The notes under the pieces were generated by a model, which did no database searches, was not told where the DNA came from, and saw only the letters and a program-made list of their open reading frames with translations. This document shows, in pieces, positions 24,790-36,090 of a stretch of DNA of 64,000 bases; the first letter of the stretch is position 1, and every line of letters starts with the position of its first letter. This DNA comes from Luidia sarsii (taxonomy: Eukaryota > Echinodermata > Asteroidea > Paxillosida > Luidiidae): positions 3,613,117-3,677,116 of the forward strand of contig OX465121.1 of NCBI GenBank assembly GCA_949987565.1. The letters run 5' to 3'. The translations under genes and the position numbers were made by a program.

Positions 24790-25085
24790 AAGTTTTGTAA
24801 TTGTTTGCTTGACTTGAATTGAACAAAGCTGCATCCCCTTTGTGTGGTCCCCGAGCTGCTGTAGCCAGGTTTACAACAATTGTTTGTTTGTATATGAATA
24901 AAAAGGTGTGATTCCTGAAGATTTACGACAGTTAATGGTTGGCTTGACTCTGACTAACGGCAAAGACTGGCAAAGACTAGTTGCTTATTAGAGAAGGCAA
25001 CCATCTAAGCACAAGATAGCACAGATGGAAAAGCACTGGTACGTTAATCCAGAGGTCTCGTGTTCAAGTCCCGGGCTAGTCAACA
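24790..25085 (+). mobile_element. SINE family 2
   Basis: CGAGCTGCTGTAGCCAGG, GGCAAAGACTAG and the tRNA-like GGTACGTTAATCCAGAGG with B-box GTGTTCAAGTCCC. Confidence 0.72.
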
Positions 25086-26163
25086 TTTTCGTTGACAATC
25101 GTTCAATTTGTTGTTAAAGTAATAGATCGAGGTCGCCATTTTTTCTATATGCCGCTGATGCCAAAATATTGGCTTTTGTTGTTGGTTAATTCATAGATTA
25201 ATCTCCGGAAACTACTGAAAATTACATACAATTGTTTCTACAATCTAAGTAGGATCGGATATATAAATCACAGTTTAATGCCATGAAAGATAACAACCAG
25301 AGGGTCATTACCTGAGAAAGAAGACCAGAATATGTCGAGTCTTCTGACAGAAAAATGAAAGTGGCGAAAAAATATCTAACCGACCGCGATTGGAAGAGGG
25401 CGCTGTTCCTCATCCGGTATATTTAGTAACACATACACACAATTATCAATAGAACTTTCAAAAATGATGAAAAAGTGTCTCAGGAACATGATATATTACA
25501 ACAGTCATAATTATATTGACGCCAAAGGTAATTATATAGCCCACTATAAACAGAGAAGGGACTAGCCTGAATACAATACCCGAGATACATTTAAAGGAGA
25601 CAATAGAAGTACAAGACCAAGGAACAAGAACAAAAGGTAGCTGGTCCATGGAATGTAGTAGGCCTATGATCAAGGCATAATTATTTTCCCTCCTGTTCTT
25701 TTCAACCTCCCTTGGCAAGCCTGACTCATTCTTTGGTCTGCATATTTTTTGGCTACGAAAGCTGTTGCACGTTTCCTAACTAATTAATCTTTTAAGTGCT
25801 ATCATTAAGTTGGTGTTACTGAGCATAGCGTGGAAAGATAAACACACACCAGGGAAATCATTCGCTATCATAGCCCAGGATAGGTCTAGATAGTTTTGGA
25901 CGTCTCTATCCAAGCGGGACCTTTCTCAAAATTACAATGATCAAGACAGAACAAGACAGAAAAAAGGAGGAAGTAATAAGAATAAGGACGGAAGAATGAC
26001 AAATGAGGACAGCTGCAATGGATTCAATTAGTGTTTGCACTACTAGACGGACAATGGACATATGGTGTCCAGTGCAGTGCAGTGTCCGTTGTACGTTGTT
26101 ACTATATAATTAAAGTAAGACAAAAACACTCATTGCATTACACCTCACGGATGCACAAACATA

Positions 26164-26417
26164 TGTGACCCGGCACAGCGACATGAGGAATATCCCACCA
26201 AAACACTTTTCGAGTAAACAACGCCTAAAGTCAAAGTATCTTCTCAATTCGATTAAAAATTCATTTTTTTATTTTGGTGTGTATTTTCGGAAAGTTAATG
26301 TATTGGACGAAATTTGGATATCATTTGAAAAATAATGTTAACACTCTTTCATATCGTTAGAAAATCTCAAAATCGCAAAAGTGGAGGTCATTCTTCATTA
26401 TGATGTGCCAGGTCACA
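26164..26417. mobile_element. GTGACCCGGCAC MITE, copy 1
   Basis: Ends TGTGACCCGGCACAGC and TGTGCCAGGTCACA, with TA on both outer sides. A 254-bp non-coding element. Other copies: 29971-30725, 44692-44937, 46923-47174 and 48180-48626. Confidence 0.82.
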
Positions 26418-26639
26418 TAATTGTAAAAGAATGCTGGTTAGTAAATGGGTCTAAATAAAGCAAGTACGGTTTTAGTCTACCCTTCGTCGGTTTTGAAGCA
26501 AGGTTGTTGAAAGGGCTAAAGATGCTTCATCCACATATCCTCCAGATTTCGAACGGCACAGTCACTAAAATGATGGGGTGAGTTTCTACCCACAATTCAT
26601 CATCAATGGAATTTGAACAATTGGCTCACAAGTTCCCGG

Positions 26640-26955
26640 TTAGTTTCTCTTTGATTATTTTGACTTGAATTGAAAACCTGCGTCTACTTTAGTTTGATCC
26701 CCAAGCTACTGTCGCCAGGTTGGCACGAGTTGTTTGCATCTGAATGAAAGCTTGGGTTTGATCCCTGGGGATATACGGCACCTAATGGATCAATTGATTT
26801 TGACTGACGTCCCCACCCGGGCAAACACTAGTTGACAATTTGGAAGAGCGCTGATTAAAAAACTAGAGGTCTTGGGTTCATATCCCTGTCCTGTCATTTG
26901 TGTTTCCATTGTTTATCTTTTCTTCAAAAGTTCTCAGTCAGCTTTTAATTGACTT
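26640..26955 (+). mobile_element. SINE family 2
   Basis: CAAGCTACTGTCGCCAGG, GACGTCCCCACCCGGGCAAA and B-box-like GGGTTCATATCCC; ends about 60 bp before the TM5-7 exon. Confidence 0.68.
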
Positions 26956-27012
26956 GTTTAATATTTTAATTTTTCAAAACAGTTTTAATTTCCAGCAATG
27001 ACTGGGAGTTAC

Positions 27013-27301
27013 CTGGAAGGCGTTGGCCAGACAGAAGATGAGCTGGAAGGCTAAGGTGGCCTTGCAATCGGGATCACGAACGCTCATGGCAAGGAACCCG
27101 AAGCACCAGGCCAGCCCCAAGAGGACCGAGATGCCGACGGCGTTCTGGAGACGCTTGGTGATCTGCTGAGAGCGAGACGCCTCGACCACCTTGAGCAGAC
27201 TGCGCATGACCAGGACGAAGGTGACGAGGTTGTGGAGCAGGATGATACCGATGGGGACGATTTGGGCGATGTACAGCACAAGGTCCGGCTTCAAGAAGCA
27301 A
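27013..27301 (-). CDS. Gene A exon: ECL2, TM5, TM6 and most of TM7
   Basis: 289-nt exon, phase 2 to 0, acceptor TTCTCAG, donor GTAACT. It encodes the ECL2 cysteine (FCFLKPDL), TM5 (AQIVPIGIILLHNLVTFVLV), ICL3 with QQITKRLQNAVG, TM6 (SVLLGLAWCFGFLAM) and TM7 up to FQLIFCLANAFQ. The L.GL.W..G TM6 and N..QG TM7 patterns are specific for the adhesion/secretin group; the glycine after the final Q comes from the next exon. Confidence 0.97.
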
Positions 27302-28080
27302 CTGAGAAAAGGATAGAAAGGGCCACTCTACGAATAAATACTCAAAATAGCACGATATCTGTGGACAAAATAACTGGAGTGAGAAATGGTAGCCGGCTGT
27401 GATTGCTTGATTTTATGCGAGTGGCTTCAGTCCATGTGTGTGGGGGTTCTTACGTAAATCTATATTGGGCAACCTCCACGGCAGGTTAGTTACAATTCAT
27501 TGTTCTCGAGTTGAGTTAATCCCAGGGCAGCTGAATTCAACTTCACACAAAGAGTATAGCCATCGTGATTTGAGGAAGAAAACTCATTGGTAACACTAAA
27601 ATACATTGAAATACACGCGCAAGCAGGATACCAATCGTGGAGTGCTTGTGTGGCGCTGCGCAAGCAGTGTACTGAATTATCTGCTTCAAATCATGCTGCA
27701 TATGCTTATGACAAAGGTTATTGCCATGGTTATTGCAAGAGTTCATAACTCATGTAGTACGTAACGGTGCTACGATTCTGGCTACTACGCCTGGTAATGG
27801 ATAATGCAATAGCTACGGTTGATATGGGCCATGACCTTGTCTGTGCAACGGCAGAAATGTTTCTCATGCAAGCAGCCTGGGCATAAAAGTAAGAACAGGG
27901 AGTTGGCTTGGCACAAGTAGGTAAGTCCAGAAACAGCAGAAAACGGCAAGGCATGTAGGCCTGCATACCCTACGTATGTTCGGGGAACACTTGCGGACCA
28001 CTCAATTGAGGTGAGTATTCGCCGACGGGAAATGAAGCCCCACAGCTATATAAGTCATATGGTCGTACATGAACATGTTA

Positions 28081-28265
28081 TTGTAAAGAATTGTCCATTG
28101 TCCTTTGTCCTTTGTTTCTCATCTGTGTCCTATTCACTCTCTCCCCCTTCGTGTACTTGTATATGTCTTGTCCTTGTCACTCTGCCTTTGAGAAAGGTTC
28201 TGCTAGGATCGAAACGTCAGGCCCACTTAATTTTAAGAATTGTTTATTTGGTAATTTGTTTCGTT
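28081..28265 (+). mobile_element. Penelope-like 3' fragment
   Basis: TCCTTTGTTTCTCATC, CTTTGAGAAAGG, TGCTAGGATCGAAACGTCAG and a TTTGGTAATTT end, matching 8620-8710. Confidence 0.72.
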
Positions 28266-28653
28266 TGTTTTCCACACGCGGAAATTGGTTTCCTTATGTG
28301 TATACGCACGTCTTTATAGTATTTTGTGCCTATAATCATTTGCAAGTAGATGATAAAGTACCAAATTTTACGTTACAAACCTGTTTAGTTGCAATTTTAG
28401 GAACCCGATTGGAAATAAGTTGACATATTTTTATGGGCTATCTCTGGTATAACGTAATATCCATATACATTGTGCAATACATGTACTTGTTTATACTTTA
28501 TATCTTGTTTAATAATTTATGTTACATTTTGTTTCGCTGAGTGGTAAAACCGAATAGAATCCCATCAAACCAGTCTTTTCTCTACGCCGCCTCGTCAGTG
28601 CGATGCCATTTAAGCGCCCTCTTTCGTTCGATTTCGTATTTGTTAATGTACTT

Positions 28654-28725
28654 AATTATAATCTAAAATTTAGTGGGCCTGACGTTTCGATCCTAGCAGG
28701 ACCTTTCTCAAAGGCAGAGCCTACT
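28654..28725 (-). mobile_element. Penelope-like 3' fragment
   Basis: Reverse-strand CTGACGTTTCGATCCTAGCA and GGACCTTTCTCAAAGGCAG, an almost complete hammerhead-like segment. Confidence 0.7.
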
Positions 28726-29100
28726 TAATTATAATTAAATTCAACTTCCATTATGTACTAAATGTGCTTTTGTTCTTTCCCTAATGTTGTCCGAGTTGTG
28801 TAGTCATGCGGCATCTGAATAACGTCACCCTTTCTTCATCTTTTTCTGTGGCATATAATGTAACTAATGAATAATAACAACGTATTCATCTAATTACATA
28901 CCAGATGAGAAAATGTATAGGCCTTTTATGGCAGCAGATATTAAATGCATTGATGGGGCAAAGACTACTTTCGTTGCATCTGATGAAGCGGTTGTTGCTT
29001 TGAAAGTTTGTGCACTCTTCCCAACTGAAAAGTCTTAAAACGCCACCCTCAGAATACAGAATCCAATTGCTGCACAAAGACTGAATAGAAGGATACTTAC

Positions 29101-29167
29101 AAGTCCTCGTGTCCGTAGTGGTCAGATGCTGCTGCTAGCGAAATGATCACCACCAACAGCGGAGAGC
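29101..29167 (-). CDS. Gene A exon: TM4
   Basis: 67-nt exon, phase 1 to 2. It encodes GSPLLVVIISLAAASDHYG and HEDL; W-G-x-P at the junction with the previous exon and DHYG in ECL2 are family hallmarks. Donor GTAAGT. Small, but fixed by phase on both sides. Confidence 0.92.
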
Positions 29168-29714
29168 CTGTGATCAAATCAGAGACAGGAGTACACTACA
29201 GTCAATTACAGCCTCTGTCTGGTTCTGAGATGGAACGAAGCGCTTTGCCGCATCTTGGTAATGACTTCAACTTGGCCCAAACACCGATCTAGTTTCGAGA
29301 AAATTGGCCAGTGACTTATGTGTATTTTCAAAAGTCGCATTTTAATTAAAATGATTAAAATAATTAAATTAATTAAAATAATCTGGATAACAAGGTATAA
29401 TTTGTGTCAAAGGGAAAGTTTTGGGACGGAATGGTCAAAGATTTGAGTTAGAAAAATCGTCCATTGATGGCCAAACAGGCTTAAATTCATGCCAAATTTT
29501 TAATTTTTCATAACCGCATAATTTTATGAGATGACGTCACAGAAACATGGCTCATTTGTTATTCACCTTTTCCAACTTTGATAAATTCCAAGTTGAGATC
29601 TGCTTGGACCTACGTTTATGTCATTTTTGCACTTTTAGCGTTTGTCCCTTTAAAGCCGTACCTGAAAAGGAAATGTGTAAAACGAAGCAGGTCTTTTGAT
29701 ATGTAAAGCCTTAC

Positions 29715-29880
29715 CCCAAGCAATGAGGCATGCCTTGAGCATGTATCGAGACGAGTCCTCGGGGAAAACGTTCACCGTACTGACGTACATGATCCTGGCT
29801 TCCACGGCGGTCCACATCAGAGTGGTCAAAGTCAGGTAGTGGAGTAAAGCAGCCACGAACGCACAGCCGGCCAAAGAGTT
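29715..29880 (-). CDS. Gene A exon: TM3 and start of TM4
   Basis: 166-nt exon, phase 0 to 1, acceptor ATTATTAG, donor GTAAGG. It encodes AGCAFVAALLHYLTLTTLMW then VEARIMYVSTVNVF and KACLIAWG. The conserved TM3 cysteine, the LLHY motif and the tryptophan of adhesion-GPCR TM3 are all present, followed by the entry to TM4. Confidence 0.94.
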
Positions 29881-29970
29881 CTAATAATGAACGAAGCGAA
29901 AGGAAACCGCTTATGGACACATTGAGCTGGTAAAAATGTATCAAAAAATTAATACTATTTTTCCATTTTA

Positions 29971-30725
29971 TGTGACCCGGCACAGCGACATGAGGAATAT
30001 CCCACCAAAACACTTTTCGAGTAAACAACGCCTGAAGTCAAAGTATCTTCTCAATTATTTTGTTGTATTTTCGGAAAGTTAATGCATCGGTGGATACTAT
30101 GTCCAAAGGATTTTTCCGAAATCGGTCTCTAAATGTTGAAAAAACGGGGGAGTGTTTGTGTACTGTTTTCATGAAAATGTAAAGTTCCTGCCTTTTTGAA
30201 TGGCCGCTTTCGAGGAGTTAGAATTGCACTGCTATATTCACTGTAAAAACGAACTGCACCTCATGCACTTCTGCAATGGCACATATTTGTCCCAGAATCA
30301 TGAACACTTGAGGCACCTACTGTACTTCATGCACATGAAATACTGTAGCTGAAGCACATGTGGCATTGTAATCACTTGAGCAAAAGTCGGATGAGTTGCA
30401 TGAAGTGCTTCATGTACACGAACATCTCCCTATTTACTGTACCTCAAGCACATGGGGTGAAAGTGAGCATCACCTCGTGCGCATGTATCGTGCACCATGT
30501 GCCTCAACATTCTTCATCCATGTGCATGATGTGAGCACCGTTTTTACAGTGTTGTGTTTGGTGCCAAATGAACGAGCGAAGTCCCCTTGTACTGTTTACA
30601 ACAACGTTCACACGGAAATAATTTTGATATCATTTGAAAGCTAATTGTATACTCTTTCACAACATTAGAAAATCTCAAAATCTCAAGAGTGGGAGTTATT
30701 CCTCATTATGCTGTGCCGGGTCACA
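29971..30725. mobile_element. GTGACCCGGCAC MITE, long copy with nested insertion
   Basis: Same ends as copy 1, with a longer interior shared with 48180-48626. It is interrupted at 30239-30551 by another MITE. It fills most of the intron between TM2 and TM3 exons and ends about 25 bp from the TM2 donor. Confidence 0.82.
30239..30551. mobile_element. Nested MITE with CACTGTAAAAACG ends
   Basis: Ends CACTGTAAAAACG and CGTTTTTACAGTG, inserted into the MITE at 29971-30725. Comparison with the uninterrupted sequence near 48330-48350 shows the insertion point within a CTATGTTGTG sequence, with a 2-3 bp duplication. The interior is rich in CATGTGC/GCACATG words. Confidence 0.72.
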
Positions 30726-30749
30726 TTATAGTAGCCACAGTTCACCCAC

Positions 30750-30849
30750 CCTGGCGCTGTCGACACCCGCGAGGAACACAATGTACAGCATCAACAGAGA
30801 GACGCAGAAGTTGATGAAGATCTGACGAGATCGGCCGGATCGTAGTTTC
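30750..30849 (-). CDS. Gene A exon: ICL1 and TM2
   Basis: 100-nt exon, phase 2 to 0. It encodes KLRSGRSRQIFINFCVSLL and MLYIVFLAGVDSAR; basic ICL1 and the I..N...SLL pattern of TM2 match adhesion GPCRs. Two donors are possible (GTGGGT, or GTGAAC 4 nt on); only the first keeps frame with the next exon. Confidence 0.92.
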
Positions 30850-31354
30850 CTGAGACAATTAAAAGAATGCATGTGTATATTATTGTTTCTCAAAGGTGCA
30901 GTGTAAAATCTTGGGCAATAATTTACAAACATCTGTTCAGAGAGTTGATCAAATAATGAAGTCGTAACACCATTGTCAATAAAAGGTCATATGGTTGCAT
31001 TGCATAGTGATAATCAATTACGAACTTTCATGATCAAAGCAGACCCAGTGTTCGTCAACTGATGTACGAATTCTAGTATGATTTTGTGTACACTAGGAAA
31101 GGAAATTATGGTGCGTAAAACTTTGGTCGATGGGACATTACATGGTGTGTTGAAAAGCACTTATGTTGAGAAATAACAAATAATCTTTGAAAGGTACTAC
31201 CGTGTATGAAATGAATATGAAAGGGTTTGAATGTGAATGGGTACATTTCGTTATGGGGTGATTTAAGTGGAGTTATGGCATGCGTCTATGAAGGGCTGTG
31301 TACATTCATGCATTTGGTGTTACGTATTGTTTGATAAGGATTTATTTCCCTCAC

Positions 31355-31452
31355 CTGAAAAACAGATATACAACAAGAGTGATAGTCAGGCCAATGATGG
31401 ACAGCGCGCAGCCGACCTGACTGATGATATCAAGTGCTTTTGATTCACAGCC
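31355..31452 (-). CDS. Gene A exon: linker and TM1
   Basis: 98-nt exon, phase 0 to 2, acceptor TTGTCAG, donor GTGAGG. It encodes GCESKALDIISQVG followed by the hydrophobic CALSIIGLTITLVVYLFF, the first transmembrane helix of an adhesion-type 7TM domain. Confidence 0.92.
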
Positions 31453-31794
31453 CTGACAAATATAAAGAGATGAAAACATATCTCCCTGTTACAACGATTT
31501 CTAACAATTTGTGAAAATCACGAAGAATATTATACTTGAAGTAGCTTTTAACCCCATAATTCTGCCATCTCTCGACCACCAGAACGCAGTCTGACACATT
31601 TTACCAATAATTGATGTATATACTTCCAGAGACCACAACCATGTCTTTTTCATTCACATGCAAACGGAAATTAATTGTAAATCCAGCTACAGCAGTTCGA
31701 AAATCACCATATTATGTAACAGCATATATTTAGACAAACAAATAATGGCAAAAATGACTGAAAACCTTTGACCATTTTCTAAAAATACATGCCA

Positions 31795-32060
31795 CAATAA
31801 ACTTTGACTGGACCGGAACTCGAACCCGAGACCTCTCTGGATTAACGTACCAGTGCTCTCCTATCTGAGCTATCCAGCCCTCTAAATGGTTGAGGTAAAA
31901 ATAGTTAACTTGTCTTTGCAGGGGTGGGGCTGCAAGTCAGAGGGATTTAACCATTAACTGCCGTATATCTCCATGGACCACGCCCCCGATTTCATTCGAT
32001 ATAAACAACCAATTGTGTGTAACCCACGCTACAGGAATTCGGGAATCTTACAAACTGAAT
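31795..32060 (-). mobile_element. SINE family 2, reverse orientation
   Basis: Reverse-strand tRNA-like region (GGAACTCGAACCCGAGACC, then GATTAACGTACCAGTGC) followed by the AACCATTAACTGCCGTATAT body. In the intron between GPS and TM1 exons. Confidence 0.72.
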
Positions 32061-32426
32061 GCAGCTTTTTCATATAAAGGCAAACAAATAAAGAAAAAAA
32101 ATGACTGGGAGCATTATTATTTTAGGATTTACCTTAATGCAAAGGAAGTAAAATCTGGACAGCTTTCTTTTGAATATTTGTGACGAATAATAATTAAGGT
32201 ATAACAGACATATTGTAAACTGCCTACTGCCTAATGTCAAACATTGAAGGTAAGATAAATTGAAATTTGAGAAAAGATCCTGCCGTTTTACAAACGTCAA
32301 GCCCTCTCTATTTCAAAATTTTATTTATATGAGAACAGGATGTAAACGGAATGGTATTAGCTTTTGCATTTTTCCCTACAAAAGCCATACTACACATCCT
32401 AGGCCTGCAGTTAAGAGATGACGCAC

Positions 32427-32600
32427 CTGGGGTACAAGCAGGATGGCGAAGTTGGTGAGATGATCGCAGCTACAGACGACGGTCCTGTCTGTGGCCCGTG
32501 TAAGATTACATCCTTCATCAGACCAATTACCGTAGTTAAAATCCCAGAAGACACACACAAAACTGGATCCATTCCCCTGCGATGCATTTTGTTCGGGAGC
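32427..32600 (-). CDS. Gene A exon: GPS motif with autoproteolysis site and tethered agonist
   Basis: 174-nt phase 0-0 exon. It encodes FVCVFWDFNYGNWSDEGC and VVCSCDHLTNFAILLV: four GPS cysteines, two tryptophans and the cleavage triad H-L-T. In this family the GAIN domain cleaves between L and T and the new N-terminus (here TNFAILL) acts as tethered agonist. All residues needed for cleavage are present. The next exon supplies TM1. Confidence 0.97.
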
Positions 32601-32636
32601 CTGAAAACGACACAAAAACGGCAAAATACTGAAATG

Positions 32637-32870
32637 TCATGATGTTTGCGTCGAGGAGAATGTAATTTAATGAGGGTTTTTGTTTGCCCTTGCTCGACGT
32701 AATAAGCACTGAATGATCAGTGCTTTGCCCGGTACCAGTGCTTAGTCCGTACTAGAATTCGGGGGTCGCGGGTTCGAATCCCGCCCGAGCTGCCCGGGCA
32801 CCGGGCAAAGCACTGAGCATTAATTCTTTTTCACGTCGAGCAAGGGCATAAAACCTCATTGGATGTGAAT
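32637..32870. mobile_element. SINE family 1, head-to-head pair
   Basis: A tail segment with CAGTGCTTTGCCCGG faces a plus-strand copy with perfect B-box GGGTTCGAATCCCGCCCGAG and tail CACCGGGCAAAGCACTGAG. Starts about 35 bp from the GPS exon acceptor. Confidence 0.72.
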
Positions 32871-33135
32871 TGAGTTTCCCCTTTTCAAATGTGATTTATT
32901 TTACCATCAATGTAGACTGTGTGAAGTGAATCAATTTCCATTTTCTCTTTCTAGTGTGTGTATGGCTCTGGGACGAGCCAGTAACTGAACGTTTTGGGGT
33001 AGATTGTGCCCCACATGTCGTTAATACACTTCAGACTTCACCAATGATTTGCCCTTCTCCACGTGTTTGCCCCACATGACCCCGAACAGCTGAATTGCCT
33101 GTGGATAGGACGTCTGCACTTTAGTGGCGGTGTCC

Positions 33136-33489
33136 TGCCAAAAAGTGTCCCTGCCAAATACTGTCCGCTCATTAGCATACTGATCGCTGATTGGTTAGCG
33201 TTAGGACTAGGATTATGGTCGTTAGGGTTAGGGTTTGGTTTAGAATTAGGATTGGGATTAGGGTTAGGATTAGGGTTGTTTGGGTTAGGGTTAGCGTTAC
33301 GGTTACAGTTCGGGTCCAACGGTACCAAAGTGCCCAACGTTGCGTGTGTTAGGACAGCAACCATACACAATACGTGTGTAGTGCGCAACCATACCCCAAC
33401 CACGGTGGTTGAATGTCATACGTATTGGACCAATCAGCGATCAGTATGCTAATGAGTGGACACTATTTGGCAGGGGACACTATTTGGCA
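33136..33489. mobile_element. MITE with telomere-like core
   Basis: Inverted arms of about 60 bp: left arm TGCCAAAAAGTGTCCCTGCC through CATACTGATCGCTGATTGGT, right arm ACCAATCAGCGATCAGTATG to TATTTGGCA. Between them, 33200-33310 is degenerate GGGTTA/GGATTA telomere-like repeat. Located between the GAIN-B and GPS exons. Confidence 0.78.
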
Positions 33490-33912
33490 TGACAGTGGGT
33501 TCAAATCCCAAGAAATGTCTACATTTTGTAGACAAAACAAATCCTTGTTAAAATGCAGTCTTCTCATCGACGCATAAATATATTACATCTTCAAGAATTC
33601 CGATGTTGAGTAGATGGTTCTTCTCAGAGCCACACTTATTCTCGGAGGAGATCTATATTTTCTAAAATGTCCACCCATTATGCGAACTCTCAAGTCTCCC
33701 CCTATCTATAGTCCAATTTAGAAAACATAATTCCCCGTCACGAGAAAAGAAGTCCAAATTAAGTGAACGCTTCTTTTCATGATTTTATTTTCATGCAATC
33801 TTTGACCGCACGTTGAAATGACCGTGGGTCGTCCCCCTTTGAAAATATTATTTCAATGTTAAGACTGTACAATCATGATTCAAAAATGTGTTATAATTAA
33901 TCGGTATCTTAC

Positions 33913-34094
33913 CCTGAATTCAATAATCACTGGTTGGCTCAGATTGACTAAATTCATGTCGCCTACACTCATCGAGACAACGACACTCGCAATCGATCCG
34001 TTCTCATATTGAGACTCGCTGATGTTCGACGGCTGGAACAAACTATCGTCAGCGTAGACTATGAAACTTGCATTCAGGAAAGCAGAGCTGTCAC
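33913..34094 (-). CDS. Gene A exon: GAIN subdomain B
   Basis: 182-nt exon, phase 1 to 0, acceptor CAATAG, donor GTAAGA. It encodes FLNASFIVYADDSLFQ, NISESQYENGSIAS and LVNLSQPVIIEFR; the VYADDSLF and L..PV.I.F patterns are standard for GAIN-B, and there are several N-glycosylation sequons. Confidence 0.92.
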
Positions 34095-35702
34095 CTATTG
34101 GGTATAAGGTAAATAATCCGATCGGTCAATTAACAATTAATATGGGACTGGAACACAGGTCCCATGATCTGGAGCACTTCACCTGTCAAGCCCTTAGATC
34201 TAGGCCTTCTCTGGTGGGATAAAGTCCCCAGCAGTTACCCATTTAAATGTCGTAATCATTTAGTACTATGTACCTCCATGTTAGTATACAGCAATTAAAA
34301 CCACTTCGCGCCGGGACCTCCGAATCCGGAGCTCCGTTGGCTTGACTATGCGACGGGGCCCTCCGAATCCGGGCACAACTATTGTCCACATTCTAAACAA
34401 AGACTCTTTTCAGCTTAGAACAAAGCAATACGAATCAGTACAAAGACCCTTTTTGACGCAAGTTGTCACATGAATTGCAAGATTAGCAGCAGTAATTGGG
34501 CAATTGTGGGACTTTTACAGTGGAGGATCGAGGGATACCGCGCTGCCGCTGAAAGCATGCGGGGATATTGTGTTGGCATGCCACAAAGCCCAACGGCCGT
34601 CGGTGAGGCAATGGAATTCCACCCACATTCTTGACCGCAATCTGTACGCTCGGTTGTGGCCGACCAACTCGAAGATTTGACTGTCTGGAGTGGAGGCTGG
34701 AGTCTGCGGTCAGGGATCGATTGACAGCACCAGTCCCGATCCAGGTAAACTGTGGTTTCCAAACTTGTTTTGGTGAACTTTATTTGAAGTAGCTTTTTAA
34801 AGGGAATGTACATAATTTGGACAGTGCCTAATGTCCTGACATTGCAAAACTGCTCATCTGTACGTTTTTAATAGTAACAGACACAGAAAATATGTCGTTC
34901 TCCTGAAAACAAATCAAATTTCAAGGAGAAATAGTTGGAACCAAGAGTTCATTTAATAAATACCACCCTCTATGTTTGAAAAAAGGTTAGCATTCAATAT
35001 AAAAATCCTTAGATGGCGCTGGTAGCCTAGAAATAGTCAAGTAGTATTTGCCGGGATGGGGGCACCAGTCAGAAGCGTTCAACCATTAATCAACTACCCT
35101 TGAGTAAAAGCAGAGGTCTCTGGTCCAGTAAATGTGTTTTTTGTCTTTTTTTTTTCAATTTGTTGAAAAGTTCCCAGTCTGTTTTCCATGCATTTGTTTG
35201 AAATCTGCCTCCAATATACGATCCATGAGCTGCCGTAGCCAGATTTACAACAATTGGTTGTTTGCATCTCAATGAAAGCAGGGGTGTGATCCCTTGAGAT
35301 GTATGGCCGTTAATGGCATTCATTGTTTTTGTTTAAAAGTTCAGTCAGTTTTCATGTATTTGTTTTACTTTTATTTGTTATGACACGGTTCACAGATTGA
35401 CCGAATGTTATTTTATGGACACATTGAGTTTTACAAGACTTGGGATCGATCCTTTTGCCTTCGCAAATGGTGTGCCCTAAATTTAAGAACAACGGGCACG
35501 CAATAACGACAGGGGGTGTTTTAGCGGTCACAACCGAGAATTGTAATGACTTTTAATACACATGACTGCGATTTTCCATTAGAATTAGGCTAGAATTATT
35601 GACATGGTGAAGAAAAGCACACATTATCACAACACCGCGCCAAGCAGAAACGACCCAACACACTCTTGGCTAGGACAGACAAAAGCGCAGACAGGAACGT
35701 AC
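34095..35702. other. Gene A intron inside the GAIN domain
   Basis: SINE family 2 pieces at about 35005-35095 (minus) and 35095-35335 (plus). The 34466-34813 stretch has an open frame without domain support. Otherwise nothing recognised. Confidence 0.5.
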
Positions 35703-36090
35703 CCAGCAAGTCGACGATGTTAGCTGGTAACTGGACAGATGCAACCACGTCCTCGGGTATCCGACTGCCATTCGTGAACGTCTGGACTTCGGTTCCGGAG
35801 AGAGAGCCCCCCAGCGGCGGTTCCTGGCCAGGCAGCGGCTCCGCCGCGGGCACGGACGCAAAGCCGAGCCCGTGCATGGCATCCTCTGGGCTCAGACTGA
35901 CCGCCTCCACGTGGATGAAGTCCTCCTGGATGCTGACCCCACCCTCTTCCTGCAGAGTCAGGGAGACTTGGGCCTCGACAGACTGGACGATGGCCGACGT
36001 GCTCGCAGCGTCGTTGCTTGGAGTATCTTGGTCGGGCGTCCCAGAATTTCGAATAACGTTGTCGACCGTCTCCACTACGAGACCAGTGAC
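35703..36090 (-). CDS. Gene A exon: GAIN domain, central part
   Basis: 388-nt exon, phase 0 to 1. It starts VTGLVVETVDNVI and continues through TSAIVQSVEAQVSLTL and GTEVQTFTNGSR to PANIVDLLG. The donor GTACGT at 35701-35702 was chosen because only that site gives phase 1 for the next exon; the open frame runs on for about 30 codons into the intron, so the boundary depends on this choice. The joined sequence then reads LLGDSSAFLNASFIVYADD, as expected for GAIN-B. The exon is more GC-rich than the surrounding intron. Confidence 0.85.

Larger units (their letters stand above)
24346..27012. other. Gene A last intron (to version 1 tail)
   Basis: Contains two SINE family 2 copies (24790-25085 and 26640-26955), a Penelope-like 3' piece on the minus strand (about 25895-26030) and one GTGACCCGGCAC MITE (26164-26417). 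A 86-codon open frame at 25458-25718 has no support as an exon. Confidence 0.6.
27302..29100. other. Gene A intron between TM4 and TM5 exons
   Basis: Contains two opposed Penelope-like 3' fragments: 28081-28265 on plus and 28654-28725 on minus. Nothing else recognised. Confidence 0.6.

Noticed and set aside
25458..25718. 86-codon hydrophobic open frame in the last intron
   Set aside because: Phase and splice sites do not fit gene A between 27013 and 24345, whose junction is complete without it.
33038..33452. Open frames with NPNPNP or LGLGLG repeats
   Set aside because: They read through the telomere-like core and arms of a MITE.
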